This document shows, piece after piece, positions 37,201-50,289 of a stretch of 64,000 nucleotides of DNA (its first letter is position 1; every line of letters starts with the position of its first letter). Origin of the DNA: Spisula solida (taxonomy: Eukaryota; Mollusca; Bivalvia; Venerida; Mactridae); NCBI GenBank assembly GCA_947247005.1, contig OX365948.1:8618001-8682000 (forward strand), given 5' to 3'. Position numbers and translations under genes: made by a program. The notes beneath the pieces were generated by a model that did no database searches, had not been told where the DNA came from, and worked only from the letters and a program-made list of their open reading frames with translations.

Positions 37201-39344
37201 TGTTATAAGTTTGAGACCAGGCCCCATGGATATCAAACATTGTTCATACTCAACTCAAGTCTGTGCTCAAATTCAAATGGTTCAAACAATAAAAAGCTCC
37301 GTATTTTACTGAAACATTTAGATTAAATGGACAGCCTAAAGAAAGCAGTGTAAATTTCCTGATAATTTTTAAGCTGTTTTATTTGTTGAACTGTAAAGAA
37401 GCAAATCAAGTTTCAACTTGAGCATGAAAAAAAATATACTATAGGTTACATATCGCAAAAAACAATACCGTATAACTTAGCGTAGCTTTTACCAAGAACT
37501 GTCAATCTAGATAGAGAGTTCCTGCTTTGTCGCATCCGAGTTACTGTTTATGCAGTTGTTTTGAGAAAACAGGGCGTTTTGCTTTTATGATATGGATGAC
37601 GATGCAAAAGTAAAGTATACGTTGTCTGTACCTCTGATGTCATTCAAAATAATTAAGTATTCTTATATATTCACGAATTCTAACGGTAAAATATGACTCC
37701 GTCATCCTATCTTCAACATCTTTTTCGTCTTTTGTGTAAACCGATCCGTGTGGTACGGTCACGCAGGGCTCTTATATACGCTAAATGTGTGTATAAAACC
37801 CGTCTCATAACGTGTCTAGATCCGTATAAGCAATATATCACTTTTCAAGGTTTCTACATATATTGGCATTAATCATCCTGAGTTTAAACGATAATCTACC
37901 GATGATATAACGGTCAAAGGATGGGGTTTCTGATGCTGGAGATTATATGACAAGATAAATAATGATGTAAGCTATTTGTTATGAGAGCTGATTTACACTC
38001 ATCGTGAAAATATGTGAATAAATTAATAATAAAACTACAAAATGTCTATAACTCAACAACATGAATAGACCCGATTTAAGCTTGTTCAAACATCGTTGAT
38101 AAAAGTATTACAAATATTTTGCAAAACATATGAGACGATTAATGGGTACTGTATGTAATATCGGTATACGTCTAACAACTGGCCTAGTAACACTATTTAA
38201 ACTACGGTTTTGCATATATAGACACGTGTCAACCACGGGTAACTGAGTTTTCAAACTTTCAAACAGTTAATATATGAGACTAATCAACAGCGTCAAAAGC
38301 ATGTTTCAAATTATTCATTTTTGAAGTTTGACATACTATCAAACAAAAAATCATCAGTCGTAACACTGTGGTGTGAAATAGATATAAAGAATTAAAAATA
38401 CATCGTTTGATATGTCTTATCACGTTTATAAATGTACAGGAATTTAAATAAGTAATATCAAAGTAATATCAAACAGACATGCTTGGAAGAAATTTCAACA
38501 TTTTCGCTTTCCGTAACAACAACATGATTTCAGTTTTGACAGCCACAGTAAGCTCCTTTTATGTATAACAATCATGAGCTCCATTTGACAGCCACCATGC
38601 GTTCAACTTTTGACAACAACAGTGAGCTCGGGCTTGACAGCAACTATGAGCTAAGTTGAGCTTAGTTTTAACACCAATATTTGGCCCACTTTCTAAATAC
38701 AATCTTACTGATTACATTAACATCTTAAAGTAGAAATACAATTTACAATAATATTTCAGTGATGTGTTGCATAATTTATATATGCCCAATGCTAGTTTTT
38801 ATTCTCAACTTCGGACATAGATTCAAGATGGCCACCAAGCATGCGCAGTTGGACTCAAAATACAATATAAGCTAATTCCATGAATGCGATGCAATCTATA
38901 AACTATGAATACCCCTAACTAACATTCGTACTGCCGTAACACTCTCATGTATATTTAACGACAAATAATGTTTAACTTGTCCCATAGGATAGATCACTTC
39001 TTAAAAAATGACGAGTGACATTGATTGTCTGTATTATAGATATTCCATAGTTCATACACGCCCAAAACCTATCTGCTTTTACTTCAAAGTTCATCTGTGT
39101 GTCCCATTAGAAGAGTGTTATTTGCACATGTATAGGACAATACGTCGTTAACTATAAGCGAAATATTTATTGAAAAATCATACTCTTGTTCATTAGCATA
39201 ATAGAAATTGACAATTGTTTTAATAAATGACACAGTGTATAATACCCACATGACTAATATTACATGAGAACATTAAATTTTTATTCTAGTTAATTAATAA
39301 AGTCGGGTGAACACGGTACAGTTTAACAAAAACGACTGGTCAGC
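34241..39344. other. Unannotated AT-rich intronic sequence
   Basis: No gene recognised. A diverged direct duplication with CACGTG lies at about 35495-35590. A loose series of TTGACAGC...AGTGAGCTC motifs runs through 38525-38670 and may be a decayed tandem repeat. Remaining frames up to 82 codons look like chance. Confidence 0.45.
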
Positions 39345-39575
39345 AGTTTTCTCATTGGGGGGGGGGGGGGGTGTAGTGCATGATCCAGAGGATGCCCAAG
39401 TTCCAATAGCATCTATGGTTCTTTGAAGTGCCTGATGTAAAGCATTATACACGGCACCTCGGTTTTTAACACTGAAAGGTATTTCTGTTTTTATCCGGCT
39501 GGAGGCTGGCTCGAACCGACAATTTTCAGATCAGCAGGCAGTAGCACTCACCACTGGACCATTTGTCCACCTTAA
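39345..39575 (-). repeat. tRNA-derived SINE with body and poly(C/G) tail
   Basis: The minus strand starts with AGGTGGACAAATGGTCCAG and TGGTGAGTGC (box A region), then GTCGGTTCGAGCC (perfect box B). The body includes GAGGTGCCGTGTATAATGC and GGCACTTCAAAGAACC, which resembles the CACGTTAAAGAACC segment of lophotrochozoan SINEs as I remember them. It ends at the G/C homopolymer at 39357-39371. Confidence 0.7.
39357..39371 (+). repeat. Poly(G) tract, 15 bases
   Basis: Uninterrupted G run on the plus strand at the tail side of the SINE. Confidence 0.9.
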
Positions 39576-39779
39576 GTGTGGGAGGTATCCGTATCTGAAC
39601 TTATGTTTATGAAATTAAACCAGTGTATTACAACCTTATCTTTTTCTGGTTCATCAGGTGAATACATGTACATTGCATGCCTTTATTTGTTCTAACGCTG
39701 CGGTGTAGATCTCCACATCCGACATAACTATAGAATTACAAATGTACTTCAAAATGACATCATTTTAGGACAGGCATAT

Positions 39780-39900
39780 GGCAGGTTGATGCACGATAGC
39801 AGGCAGCTTATCAAACGCTCACTCATATCAGAACAGACCCCCTTACGGGAGTTGAACTTACATCCCTGCCCCAATGACCGGAACCAGACAGCCACAGGGA
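39780..39900 (-). repeat. tRNA-derived SINE fragment
   Basis: The minus strand reads GTGGCTGTCTGGTTCCGG, TCATTGGGGCAGGGATG, TAAGTTCAACTCCCG (box B), TAAGGGGGTCTGTTC, then ATGAGTGAGCG. The layout matches the fragment at 14940-15100. Confidence 0.6.
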
Positions 39901-41035
39901 TGATTATGGTTATTAGAGTTTTACACAAGCTGCAAAGAACATTGTAATTGTTTCCAAAGGGAATTTAACATCGGTCGCAGACAGTTTCATCGAGTACAAT
40001 TTGTACTACCAGTTTAGATCAATGTAAGTTTAGTGCGACAAAGTAGGTTACCCGGCAATCACCCTTACTAAGTTATATAACTCACCCATGAACTAAATCT
40101 TAATTACAGACATACAACAGAAGCATTGGCGACAGTTTGTGGCGTAATTGAATAATATTATGGCAGAGTTTCAATCAAATATTCCTCAGAGGTGAAAATA
40201 ACAATCGTCTAATTATTCCAAAAGTGTCGATTCGTTCAGTCAAAGAGTTCGGGACCTTTGTTATTTGTCACCGGGTCCATGTAACCATGAAAAATAGCTA
40301 TTTGTGTGCTTTGTACACCCTATGATGAATACTAGCTAATTGATGGCTGAAACCAACACTGATTATTGACGTATTTCACCTATTGCAAGGTAGTAACAAG
40401 ATTGCATTAGGACAAAGCGCCAATCATGCGCTAAATATTAGTATAAATATGTACATATGTACGTGACGAGCTCCTCGAATGCCGCGGAAATTTAACCTTT
40501 TGAGCAAAAACATGACGCTGATAGTTTGAATGTTAAGACCGGTACCTCTGTCAGAATTTAACGTGTCCTTAACCAGGATGAAGATGGCTGTCACGCGTGC
40601 GTATGCACCATAATTGCCTTCACAAGCGCTTTACAGTACCATACCTTTGATACATATATTTGTATAATATGAAACTTACATACTTCCTGTATACCACGGT
40701 AACATATTATCTATGACATTATCTTGCCGCAACATATGAAATGGAAACGAGATCTTAGAGCTCAATATTTCGTTGTAAAACTAATAACAAGACCAACTCA
40801 ACAATAGGAGCATAATTACCAAGACAATTTTCAGTATTATAGTCATTCACCAACATCAATATTAAAAACAACTCAATAAGAAATCATGACTGGTATATTC
40901 ACAAAACATCTTAGTAACAAACGTATACTTTCTGTAGTGTTGTTTTGTGTGTTGTCCTTGTGATGTGTGATCATCCCTGTTCTCTGCTCTGTTTTCTGAG
41001 TTTTTAATACTGTTCTCAACATTGAGAACTTATGA
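39901..41035. other. Unannotated intronic sequence
   Basis: Nothing firm. GTTGTCCTTGTGATGTGTG near 40950 resembles the stretch upstream of the family X-like fragment at 44222 and may belong to a longer form of that repeat. Confidence 0.4.
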
Positions 41036-41280
41036 CAGCTAAATCTAATACTTATTCCAGCTGTTTAACTGTTAAAACTGGGTGATTCAGCTAGGGCATT
41101 CAGCTTTTTAATTGCTGAAACTAGTTCATTCAGCATTTCGATAGCTTGGACTTGGGCGGATCATTTACTCGTTCAGCTGTGTGTTGGGCATTGTGCCTTG
41201 TATGTTTTTCCTGTTTTCTGTGCTCGGCTGGTTAGGTTGAGTGCTGCCTTCCCTGTCTGGCTTATTATTATCATGTTGTA
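41036..41280 (+). repeat. Family X dispersed repeat, near-complete copy
   Basis: Units such as TTAAAACTGGGTGATTCAGC and GAAACTAGTTCATTCAGC, then AGCTTGGACTTGGGCGGATC, TTACTCGTTCAGCTGTG, TGTTGGGCATTGTGCC, TGTGCTCGGCTGGTTAGG, TTGAGTGCTGCCTTCCCTG, TTATTATTATCATG. It aligns along its length with the copy at 9585 and the minus-strand copy at 1-150. Confidence 0.78.
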
Positions 41281-42764
41281 TGTAATTAACCTGCAGCACT
41301 TCTGCATCCAAATGTCTTCCAAGTAAGCACACATATCGATTTATAATTAAGACAGTTCTCTCTATTTATAATTGAAACATTATGTTTTCATATACACTGG
41401 CAGTCGATCTTATATTCACAGCCTAATATTGCCCAAAGTATACAAGTCTCCGATATTTGTAAGATAGACAGAACAAGACGGTGTATTTCAATATTTGCCA
41501 GTAACTGTCTTGTTTAGGAAATCCAAGTAGAATATATATCTATCCTTTGATTTAAAATAATGATTTGTACGTCTGATGTTATTTCTGGAAACAGTCGATC
41601 AATAAAATGCTTACTTATTACGAAAAAAATGGCAAACACTCACTATAATTTTATACCTTGTGCAAGAGATACGCCGTTAAAGCAACGGGAAATATGATAT
41701 ATAATTAACATTATCTGTAGATTTTATGCAAAGCTATAGGAGCCATAATAAACATTTGGTGATGCGGCTTTTTGTTACTGTAGACAACAACGTTTGTCCT
41801 ACGTGTTGCTGGGCTGAGGTCGCGTTAAGGGGTTTTGTACACCAAAATGTGTTGAATCACTGCGGCTGTCTTTTATCTAATCTCTAGATTCGGAAGCTGT
41901 CACAAGTCACATGTATCATACCAGGGATGTATCTTAGCAGAAACAGAAATTTCTTAAAATCATAAAATTGTTTTATGTGTACGTGTATTACCAAGCTGAT
42001 TAATAGTTTACATAGTTTTGAAGCATTATGTTAACAGCTACTTTAATCACAAATAAAATAGTTTCAAATTGCGGGACATATGGGCTGCATACATTTTTTA
42101 TTTAATTTAATTAAGTCAAACTATAGAAGTTTTTAACTGAGGATGCTTTGTGAATACCAGCCCTGGACAGTAAAACCAATCGTGAATATTAAACTTTATT
42201 TACCGAACTGTGTCTGCCCTTAACTACATTACAGTCTTAAAGCAATAAAGAATATCCAAAACAAGGATAAAACAGAACGAAGAAGACAGCATTCGGTCTA
42301 AGAATTGTCTTCATATTTCAAATATTATACATCAATATACATAATACCCCCGCTGTCTTGTAGAATCTGTAACACTCCTCTTCATTATACAACCCAACAT
42401 AGTGTAATCATCTTCGTTTACCATATTTCTATATGATATTTATTAAACAAAGCCCATATCGCATTGTAATTGGTTTCCTACGGTATATGGATACCAAGCG
42501 CTGTCATAATGCAGTATTCAGGGTTATTTGAAGTAATACGGGGCTTACGTAGGGAATCCAGGATACAAATAATACATGTAAATAAGACATGACATCTCGG
42601 AATTTCGTATATTTCAGAATAAACTCTATTTAGTAATTGATTACGAATCGTAAAGCTGTGTGAAGTGACGTACCTCCTGGGTATCGTGGAGGTTTTTGGG
42701 GGTTGTTTTGTAGTTGTAGTTTTGTTTTATTTCCTTCGTTTGTCCATAGTCATGATTATCGTAC
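41281..42764. other. Unannotated intronic sequence
   Basis: No gene, RNA or bounded element recognised. Confidence 0.45.
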
Positions 42765-42988
42765 AATCAATCAGAGCTACCAATCAGTAGTAATCTGCTC
42801 AATCAGAGCTACCAAACAGTAGTAATCTGCTCAATCAGAGCTACCAAACAGTAGTAATCTGCTCAATCAGAGCTACCAATCAGTAGTAATCTGCTCAATC
42901 AGAGCTACCAATCAGTAGTAATCTGCTCAATCAGAGCTACCAATCAGTAGTAATCTGTTACTTGGTAGCTACTAACAAGTAGTAATCT
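42765..42988 (+). repeat. Minisatellite, 32-bp unit x 7
   Basis: Exact 32-bp period: units end TAATCT at 42796, 42828, 42860, 42892, 42924, 42956 and 42988. The unit includes CAATCAGAGCTACC and AATCAGTAGTAATCT. Units 2 and 3 share an AAACAG variant. Unit 7 is strongly diverged at its 5' half (TTGGTAGCTACTAACAAG) but keeps the 3' half. A further trace, GCTCCTAGG, follows. Confidence 0.95.
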
Positions 42989-43079
42989 GCTCCTAGGTAC
43001 CCAACCTACAACATGATGGTGGTGGATCACAAATGACGTCCCAGGTACATTACTTCTAGGAAATTATCATGAAAGAACC

Positions 43080-43160
43080 ACATCGTCCTTGCTCCGATAC
43101 TAATGGCATCTAGTTTAGTAGTCCAAGGCTCTACTGACTGAGCCAACCTTGTAGTACATG
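43080..43160 (-). repeat. tRNA-derived SINE head
   Basis: The minus strand reads AAGGTTGGCTCAGTCAGTAG then AGCCTTGGACTACTAAAC, a strong box A and anticodon-arm match. Box B is degraded (GATGTGGTTCTTTC), so not a functional tRNA. Confidence 0.6.
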
Positions 43161-44221
43161 AAGTGACATATGCCATGTATTAAGAATTATGTTTAAAGTA
43201 GTATCTGTTCAACAGTTTGCCGCCCATACTGATCGACTCGAGTCCGATTTTGCTGGAATTCATTCAAACCTCTTATTTTCGAAGTCGTTGTGTTCGAAAT
43301 TACGTCAAATGATGCATGGTTAGAATAATCCAATTCATTCCTGATGTAAGGCAAATTAAGCACGAAACATTATCGTTAATGACTCGCGTTGTACAGCAAG
43401 CATGTCTAAATCAATTCCATAAGTTGCTCTGTGAATTTGCAAAGAGTCATAAAGTCAGTACTCGGATATTCGAGTGTGCTTCTTCACAGAGGTCAACCGG
43501 GACATGAAGGATTGCTATACATGCACTCACCGAACCAACCATGTTTACAGGATAGACGTGTTTACTAGAAATATATTCCTTATTATTCCAGCTCGTTGTT
43601 TTTATACCACATTTGCCAATCAGTACAACAGATAAATTGATGGCTAAAAGTACTATCATGGATTTCAAAACTATCGGGACTGTCCAAAGCACCAACATGC
43701 ACTTAAGAATAAAAAAGACCAAAATGTTGCTGATAACCAATGACAAAAATAGCCATCGTTAACAGAATATCCATGTTACAAACGAATCACTCAGTAAGAT
43801 GTATAAAGTACTGGAACATTTGAGTATCAGCCAACAGAAGATATGAATAACTTAACTCAGTGATTACTGTAAACAAATCTATATTGCACCGTATTTGTAC
43901 TGTAACATTATTAGTACATTTGTAAACACAGCTTCAATTGCGTTTGAGTATTTCATTGTTATTTCGTTTGAAATAACTTAACTTGTGTAATTTATTTTAT
44001 ATTGCTTTCATAATCTTGCTTATTACATGTATATTGCAGCCGTAAACAATTCCATTGAGATGCACATTCTTTTCCATATTGTTTTTCTGGAATACTGGTA
44101 TATCATCAAACAGTGCAATTTTGCTCCCAATAATGGATTCCATACAACTTCATCTGACCACGAGGACATGAACATAGATAGCATGTATCTTAGCCTACAT
44201 GGGACTACATAAGATCATTAC

Positions 44222-44290
44222 AGAGTAAACAGTGAAGGTAGCACTCAACAGAAACAACAGTGCAGGAAAGGTAGAACATGTAAACACATC
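44222..44290 (-). repeat. Family X-like 3' fragment
   Basis: The minus strand contains CACTGTTGTTTCTGTTGAG and TGCTACCTTCACTGTTTAC, the same TGTTTCTGTTGAGTGCT core that is expanded at 55244-55702. Further upstream on the minus strand TCTTGCTCCGGATTTGTGAG matches TCTTGCTCCGGTTATATGTG at about 55071, suggesting the two loci share a longer repeat. Confidence 0.5.
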
Positions 44291-44742
44291 CTACTCCGAC
44301 AGTCTGTTGCTTTAGTCAGTCTCACAAATCCGGAGCAAGAGCCAGCCGACAAGAACGAATCAAAAGGACAACAACATATCACAAGGACAAACCATAAAAC
44401 CATACTCTACAGAAATAGTGTACATGTCATTCTGAAAGAAACTAGGCAACCTTATGCAGGACATCGAAATTACAGAAGGGCACATTCAAAATGAACAGTT
44501 TCACAAAAAAGCACACCAGAAATAGAGCGCTCTACCAACCAATCTACCCGAGCGGGTTAGCCTGTTACGTTGACAATTATTGTACACGGTAAATCGCTGT
44601 ATACGGGAACGTATTTTACCTTTGATAAATTTAACCAATTAAATGTCTCAAAGACAGACGTGCCTCGATGCTTATACGACTGACTGGGACAGCAGCATTC
44701 AAATAAATTTGGGAAATGTATTGGTAAAGTGATTCCAACAGA

Positions 44743-44784
44743 CGTAGATTCCTCGACAGTCTCCGTAGATTCCTCGACAGTCTC
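44743..44784 (+). repeat. Perfect 21-bp tandem duplication
   Basis: Two identical copies, 44743-44763 and 44764-44784, each beginning CGTAGATTCCTCGACAG. Probably a recent slippage event. Confidence 0.9.
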
Positions 44785-47700
44785 CTTTAATTATTCACCA
44801 CTTATTTCGGACAGCTTGTCCAGTCTCAAAGTTTAGTAGTTAATACAAAGCAAAATGCTGTGACTAGTATTATTTTACAATACCAAAATCTTAAACCTTA
44901 GTTTGACATTTTGTTTATACATTTAAAGGACATTGATAAACGGTTAAATCAGGAATGCCCCAAACAAGATAATCCAAAACAACACATTGGCCACATGTAG
45001 ACAAGCATTTGAGTTGATTTCATATTTCGTTTCGTTTTTGTATTGGTGTACCTTTGAACCAATATTGGTAAATACACAAAACAAGAGTTATACGATTTTA
45101 ATGCAGATATAACAGAGTCTGTTTATTGATCCTATTCGTTAACTTCAACACTGTTGGTCTTTTTAAATTACTATGTAACTTATGTACAACGCATGTTCAT
45201 CGTCATGTAAAAGATTGTACACGCTATTTTATGGCTGTATGGATGTTTATAGTGTTGTCAACATGTAGGAACAAACATATGATATAGAACACAAAACCTT
45301 TGCCATAATAAGTGTCATTGTTTAAGAAGACATGTGAATAACGACTGTTGCTGCACCATCGCAATTGCACACAGTATTCGTTAACTGAAAATTACGTTCT
45401 AACAGCCAAGAATGTTGCACCATGCGATGGAAGGCTCATGGTGAGAACAATTGCATTCTTTATAAAATCAACATAACAACAGTTTAACTGCGAACATGCT
45501 CTTTTAACATACAATTACATTGCATTACAGACACATTCGTAGGACGGAAACTGGAATATAACAGTCGCCTTTTATGTATATACGATAACATATCACGATA
45601 TATAATGGTACAAAAGTGTGTAAACCGATTGAGCAGATCCTATTAACAACAGGTCTGCAGCGTCGATGTCGTTATTCTGCTCTTATGTTGATTGTTATAC
45701 CTATTGAACAATGTAGGTGCTATTATACTCCCCAGGGGAACACCAACAGAGAAAACAATCTAAAGACGCTGGCTGTGGAAAAACTCTGGAGAGCAAACAA
45801 GCGTTCGTGGAAGGTGGTGGAGGATGCCATCGGAATAAGTTGTCCGCTGTACACATCAACGATGTTTAATTGCACGTGTATAAATCTATCAAAAGGTCAA
45901 TAGAGACTGGTGCTATTACAATGCCAAGATAATGTCCTCGGCTGGTGCAAAATCGATACAACAGGATTGGTAAAGCTTTGGGAAGTTCATATGTATATAG
46001 AATGTAATACACATGCAGGACAGTTCATCTTTAATTTTGGAAACACGTACTGGAAATCAACTTTGATAGCATCATGTGTCTTAGCGGCTTGTATATAAAA
46101 CACCAAGAAGCAGCAACGGTCATACGTCCAACACAAATAGTTATCCCCTTAGAAGCATTAGGAGACAATGACTATAAAAAATATTATGTTTACGGTCAAA
46201 CAAAAGCGAACAAAGCAAGCGTGACTTGACAGATACATACACATGTTGTATGACCTTTTTCCCCACACCGATAACACTGGTAAAATGTTTTCACCTAGTT
46301 GCTATATGCGTTAGCAGATCCTGGTGCGAGTCCCGGGATGCAGAGAATATGTTCAATCGTGACATTGACTACATTTGACCATGTCTTCTAAATGTGTAGA
46401 GAGTGTCTCAGATGCTTGTGGAAGGGGCAAGTTTACACTGATTAAGTACATATCATTTCTATGACGCTCTGACTAGCGAATACTTTTACTGCATATAACT
46501 GACAACTTATTGAAGAACAATTTGAAACCCGATGGCAAAAATGTTACAAATTTTGTGAGGAAGGTTCCATAATCAGCACACAGTTACATGGATCCTGTAA
46601 TAATATGCCTCTCCTACTTATGTATAAAATGTACCATAGCACCGTGGTATCTATTGGAATACTACGATAAATATAGCATAGAGGAATATGTAATAAAATT
46701 ATAAATCCCTTACGCACAATCATATACATCATATCCTGTTTAATCAAATTATCGACCTTTTTAGTATCAAGTAGTTTTATTATATCTACCAACAAATGTA
46801 GATATGTGATGAGCTGGAGTATCTAATGTCTAATCCCATTCCAGTTGTCAACAATGGCGGGAACTATTCCATATTGTTCCTCTGCTGTTAATTTAATGAG
46901 ATATATACTGTTATTGTTTAGATTTTCGGAAAATGGAAATGGGTTTGTGTAATTCAACAAAGCAACTCGATGTTATTCAGTATGTAGAACACAGATTAGC
47001 TGATTAGCTCGTATATTAATTACTTAATTGAACCAAGTCGGATGGCTCTTCCTGATCTTACTATAGACATACAAAAATGGCATCTTATCATGAAATATTA
47101 AACAAATGTGTTTGGCTCTTTTAGCTAACGTCGAAAGTTCTATGGAACGTTTCCCTGTATTTACAAAACCTCCCTCGTACGAATGTTTATATGATCTATA
47201 CAGATTGGTCGACCTAATGGTTCTGTGTAAAACTTTACTTTCCTCATATCCTACAATGTTATTGAATGTAAAAACGAACTAAATTTGCATAATTATATAA
47301 GATTGATTGTAATTAAAAGTTGTTCACAAGTCAAACAGTATGAGTGTCAGTGAGTTTGGTTTCATAAGGCTTCAACTAAATGGAATGCATTCAATCTCTT
47401 AGAAGCTTAATAATAATAATATACATTCGAACCTAGTTAGGTCGAACTCGCTTTCAAGTCCAATATTCTGTTTTAGTTTTACGAAAGTCTCGGATTTTTT
47501 ATTCTCTATCTATGCCAATTACCAGTACGGCAACGCGGCGTTTATGTCGAATTTTCGTTAAGTCGAATTGTTTTACTAGTCGTCCTATATTAATTGGAGA
47601 TAACAATAGTCGAGTGTATTTAGTGGCATCCTAATTATTTATTAACTTAAGTCAGCTTGACATTCTTAAATAACGAAGCTGTATCACTGAATTAGGTTTG

Positions 47701-48160
47701 ATAATAGTATTAATAATGATAAATCACACACGAAAGCCGGATGTAGTTAACTAGTAATATAAACAGTAGGTGTGGAAGATTAGAACTGTATCTGGGAAGA
47801 AGATGTACGGCAAAGCTTACCCAAATACTCACAATATTTTGTGAAAGCACTCCTTAATTAAATCTAATTATACCGACTTTATCTTAACCTAAGTCAGAAT
47901 GTTTATATGCATGTATACGTAAATGTATCGTTCAATTATCATTCTGTCACAACAAGGTCCCTGTCCTTATGTTAATCTGTATTGTATAATAGAGATGTCC
48001 CAAAACATTCGAATAATCGTTACTAACAGTTTCATTTAAATGTCTGAACAAATGAATTTCGCATTTAAGCAAATATTGAATTCTGTTGTGTGCCGTTTTC
48101 CAAAACATCTCCAGAAGTAGAGGACATGATCGTAGCCGAAGTCGTGAAACAGCAGGATCT
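44785..48160. other. Unannotated intronic sequence
   Basis: No supported gene. Two neighbouring plus-strand frames (45616-45903 and 45910-46098) lack domains or splice logic. A degraded tRNA-like patch with box B TGGTGCGAGTCCCGG is at about 46290-46345. Sequence at 47424-47580 (CATTCGAACCTAGTTAGG ... TTAAGTCGAATTG) may be a decayed pogo-like MITE. Confidence 0.4.
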
Positions 48161-48184
48161 GGGGGGGGGGGGGGGGGGGGGGGG
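48161..48184 (+). repeat. Poly(G) tract, 24 bases
   Basis: Uninterrupted run of 24 G, directly followed by a tRNA-like sequence. A likely sequencing and assembly weak point. Confidence 0.9.
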
Positions 48185-48290
48185 TTAATCCATATCGTCC
48201 GGTAGATGGTCTAGCGCAATAGCAACTGCACTCACCAGGCAGGTTTAACAATGGAGGGCCTCAAAACACCCGTGCTCAAAAAGGTTATAA
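48185..48290 (+). repeat. Degenerate tRNA-derived SINE fragment
   Basis: Contains GGTAGATGGTCTAGCGC, like a D-arm/box A, followed by CTGCACTCACCAGGCAGG. Box B is lost. It lies directly against a G homopolymer, and the SINE at 39345-39575 also borders one. Confidence 0.4.
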
Positions 48291-49280
48291 ACCACTAAAT
48301 GCTTACGCGGACCAAAATCGGATACACCCAAATAGTCCTTACAGAAACTTCTGTTTGCCTGGAAATGGTGATACTAGTATGCCTTGACAAAATGGAACTA
48401 GAATCATCTTATTGACATTAAAGATATTGTATACATGCAGTTGAATGAGTGAATGTGTTTCATCTTGAATATTTTGAGATTTTGGCATATTTGACAAAGC
48501 GAAAGTAGAATAGGGTAAAACCCACATTGGATCGGTCAGCGCGTCTGTAAAAAATTGTCGACTGCCTTTGACGAACAAAATCTTTCTTATATTAAACATG
48601 ACCCCTTTTTGTCTTATTTTGTAGCTGAAACATACTGCTTTTCAATGATATAGGTCTGTGAACTGGCCATAGACTTTGACATGATATAAGCTAAAGAACA
48701 ATTTTATTTAGTGGTTTGTGACCAATACTGCGTCCATTATTTCTGTGACCGGGTGACAGTATGGATCGTGTAGGCAAAGAAGATGCAGAGGTAATGTCAT
48801 TCAAGGAGACTACGCTATATTAAGAACGTATGCATTAAATGACAATTTATATGATTGTGTTGCTATATTGATCTCCGCAGATTATCAGATGAACGAGATG
48901 AATGCGGGTATAATCGAATTTTAATCTTGACACCCGTTGCTACTTCACACCGCACTTAATAAATACGGACAAAGATAAAAGACAGTTATCCGGGACGTGT
49001 GTGTATGCATTACGGATAATACTTCCCTTTCGGCTGATAATTAACAGTTTCCTGATCGTTTTTTAAACATTTGTCAGAAATGCCGAGATAACTACATTAA
49101 TTAGGTTATCATTAAGATGAAAATGTCGGTTTAGATTATATAAGGTAGCCGGAAGATAAAGCCATGGTAATCTCTATCACATACCAAAATGTTTGTATCA
49201 TAAGGATGGGGATAGTTTCGATTTAAAGTATAAACAGTCTCACCACTATTTAAAGGGTCGGAAAATTTTTAATTGACTAG
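48291..49280. other. Unannotated intronic sequence
   Basis: Nothing recognisable on either strand. Confidence 0.45.
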
Positions 49281-49364
49281 ATAAATATTTTATGAGGAGA
49301 TTTACTCAACAACTATTCTTGATTGTTAGCCACGTCGACTGGCATGTAGGCGAACGGTTACTAG

Positions 49365-49445
49365 TCTTTAACTTGCCTACCCCCACCCGGCTTGTTAGGC
49401 TAGATGCTTTAACTATTTGGCCACATGCAACGGTGTATCAGTTAC
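49365..49445 (-). repeat. tRNA-derived SINE head (degenerate)
   Basis: The minus strand reads GTGGCCAAATAGTTAAAGC, ATCTAGCCTAACAAGCC, GGGTGGGGGTAGGC: a plausible box A followed by an anticodon-arm-like stretch. Box B is not intact. Confidence 0.45.
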
Positions 49446-50273
49446 ACGAAACCTATGTACCTCATGTTATACATAACTTATTAAGTCATTCCGTTCAATC
49501 GGAATGTTAATGACACGGTGTTTACAGCTTCATGAACTTTGTTTTAAAGTAAAAGCTGACACGTAAAATTGGAATGTTCATATATAATGCAACATAGGAC
49601 AATCAGGCTAACAAACACTGTTTCCGAAAAGTGCATATCGTATCAATAATGCATTCATGTGAAGTGAACTTCGGCAGGAGCATTCAATTCCACTGCAAGC
49701 ATATCCTCCAATTATTGACCCCTACTTCAGTAATTAGATAAGCCAAATTCATATTTATAAAATTATACATGTTCTTCAAAGTTAATGACTATCAACTTCA
49801 CAACGATATTTAATATAATTTCGTCACGCTTATGACTTCATCATTAATAATTAAAACTTCTAACACATTTACTGGTTGTTTTATGATTTGAATGTCATGT
49901 TCTAGTTTGAGTTAGCCAACGTCTCGATGGTATCCATAGCGAATGTACGGTGTGCATCATTTCATTTAACGCATCAATATAATCATCGTTGTTCCAATTG
50001 AACAGATAAATTGCATAATCGAATGTATTTCTAATTACTTTCGCTGACGATAGGAAATTCTAAAGGAATGAGTTAAAATAAACCATTAAATGTTTAGAGA
50101 TCGTGTTAACGGTAGTGTTTAGTTAGTGTAAATGGTGGTACTTGCTGTTAGCAACTTTTAATCACTATTAATCACTTTTGACGAATACCGCTTTAGTTAC
50201 TGAATAGTTACAATTACATTTATAGTTTACAGGTAAGTGGTCAAATGCAGAATCAACGAACTTCTTGTATGTA

Positions 50274-50289
50274 CCCCCCCCCCCCCCCC
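50274..50289 (+). repeat. Poly(C) tract, 16 bases
   Basis: Uninterrupted C run, inside a meaningless minus-strand frame. Confidence 0.9.

Noticed and set aside
42765..42988. CRISPR-like array
   Set aside because: The 32-bp units are directly contiguous with no unique spacers, and the genome is eukaryotic. The same applies to the other tandem arrays.
43080..43160. Functional tRNA gene
   Set aside because: Good box A, but box B is degraded and no acceptor stem closes. The same reasoning applies to the other tRNA-like heads.
45616..46098. Two consecutive plus-strand frames as a possible gene
   Set aside because: No recognisable domain, no splice logic linking them, and opposite to the host gene; consistent with chance.
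47424..47580. Third pogo-like MITE
   Set aside because: The termini contain TTCGAAC/GTCGAA motifs but do not pair as clear inverted repeats and no TA duplication is evident; left as a possible decayed element.
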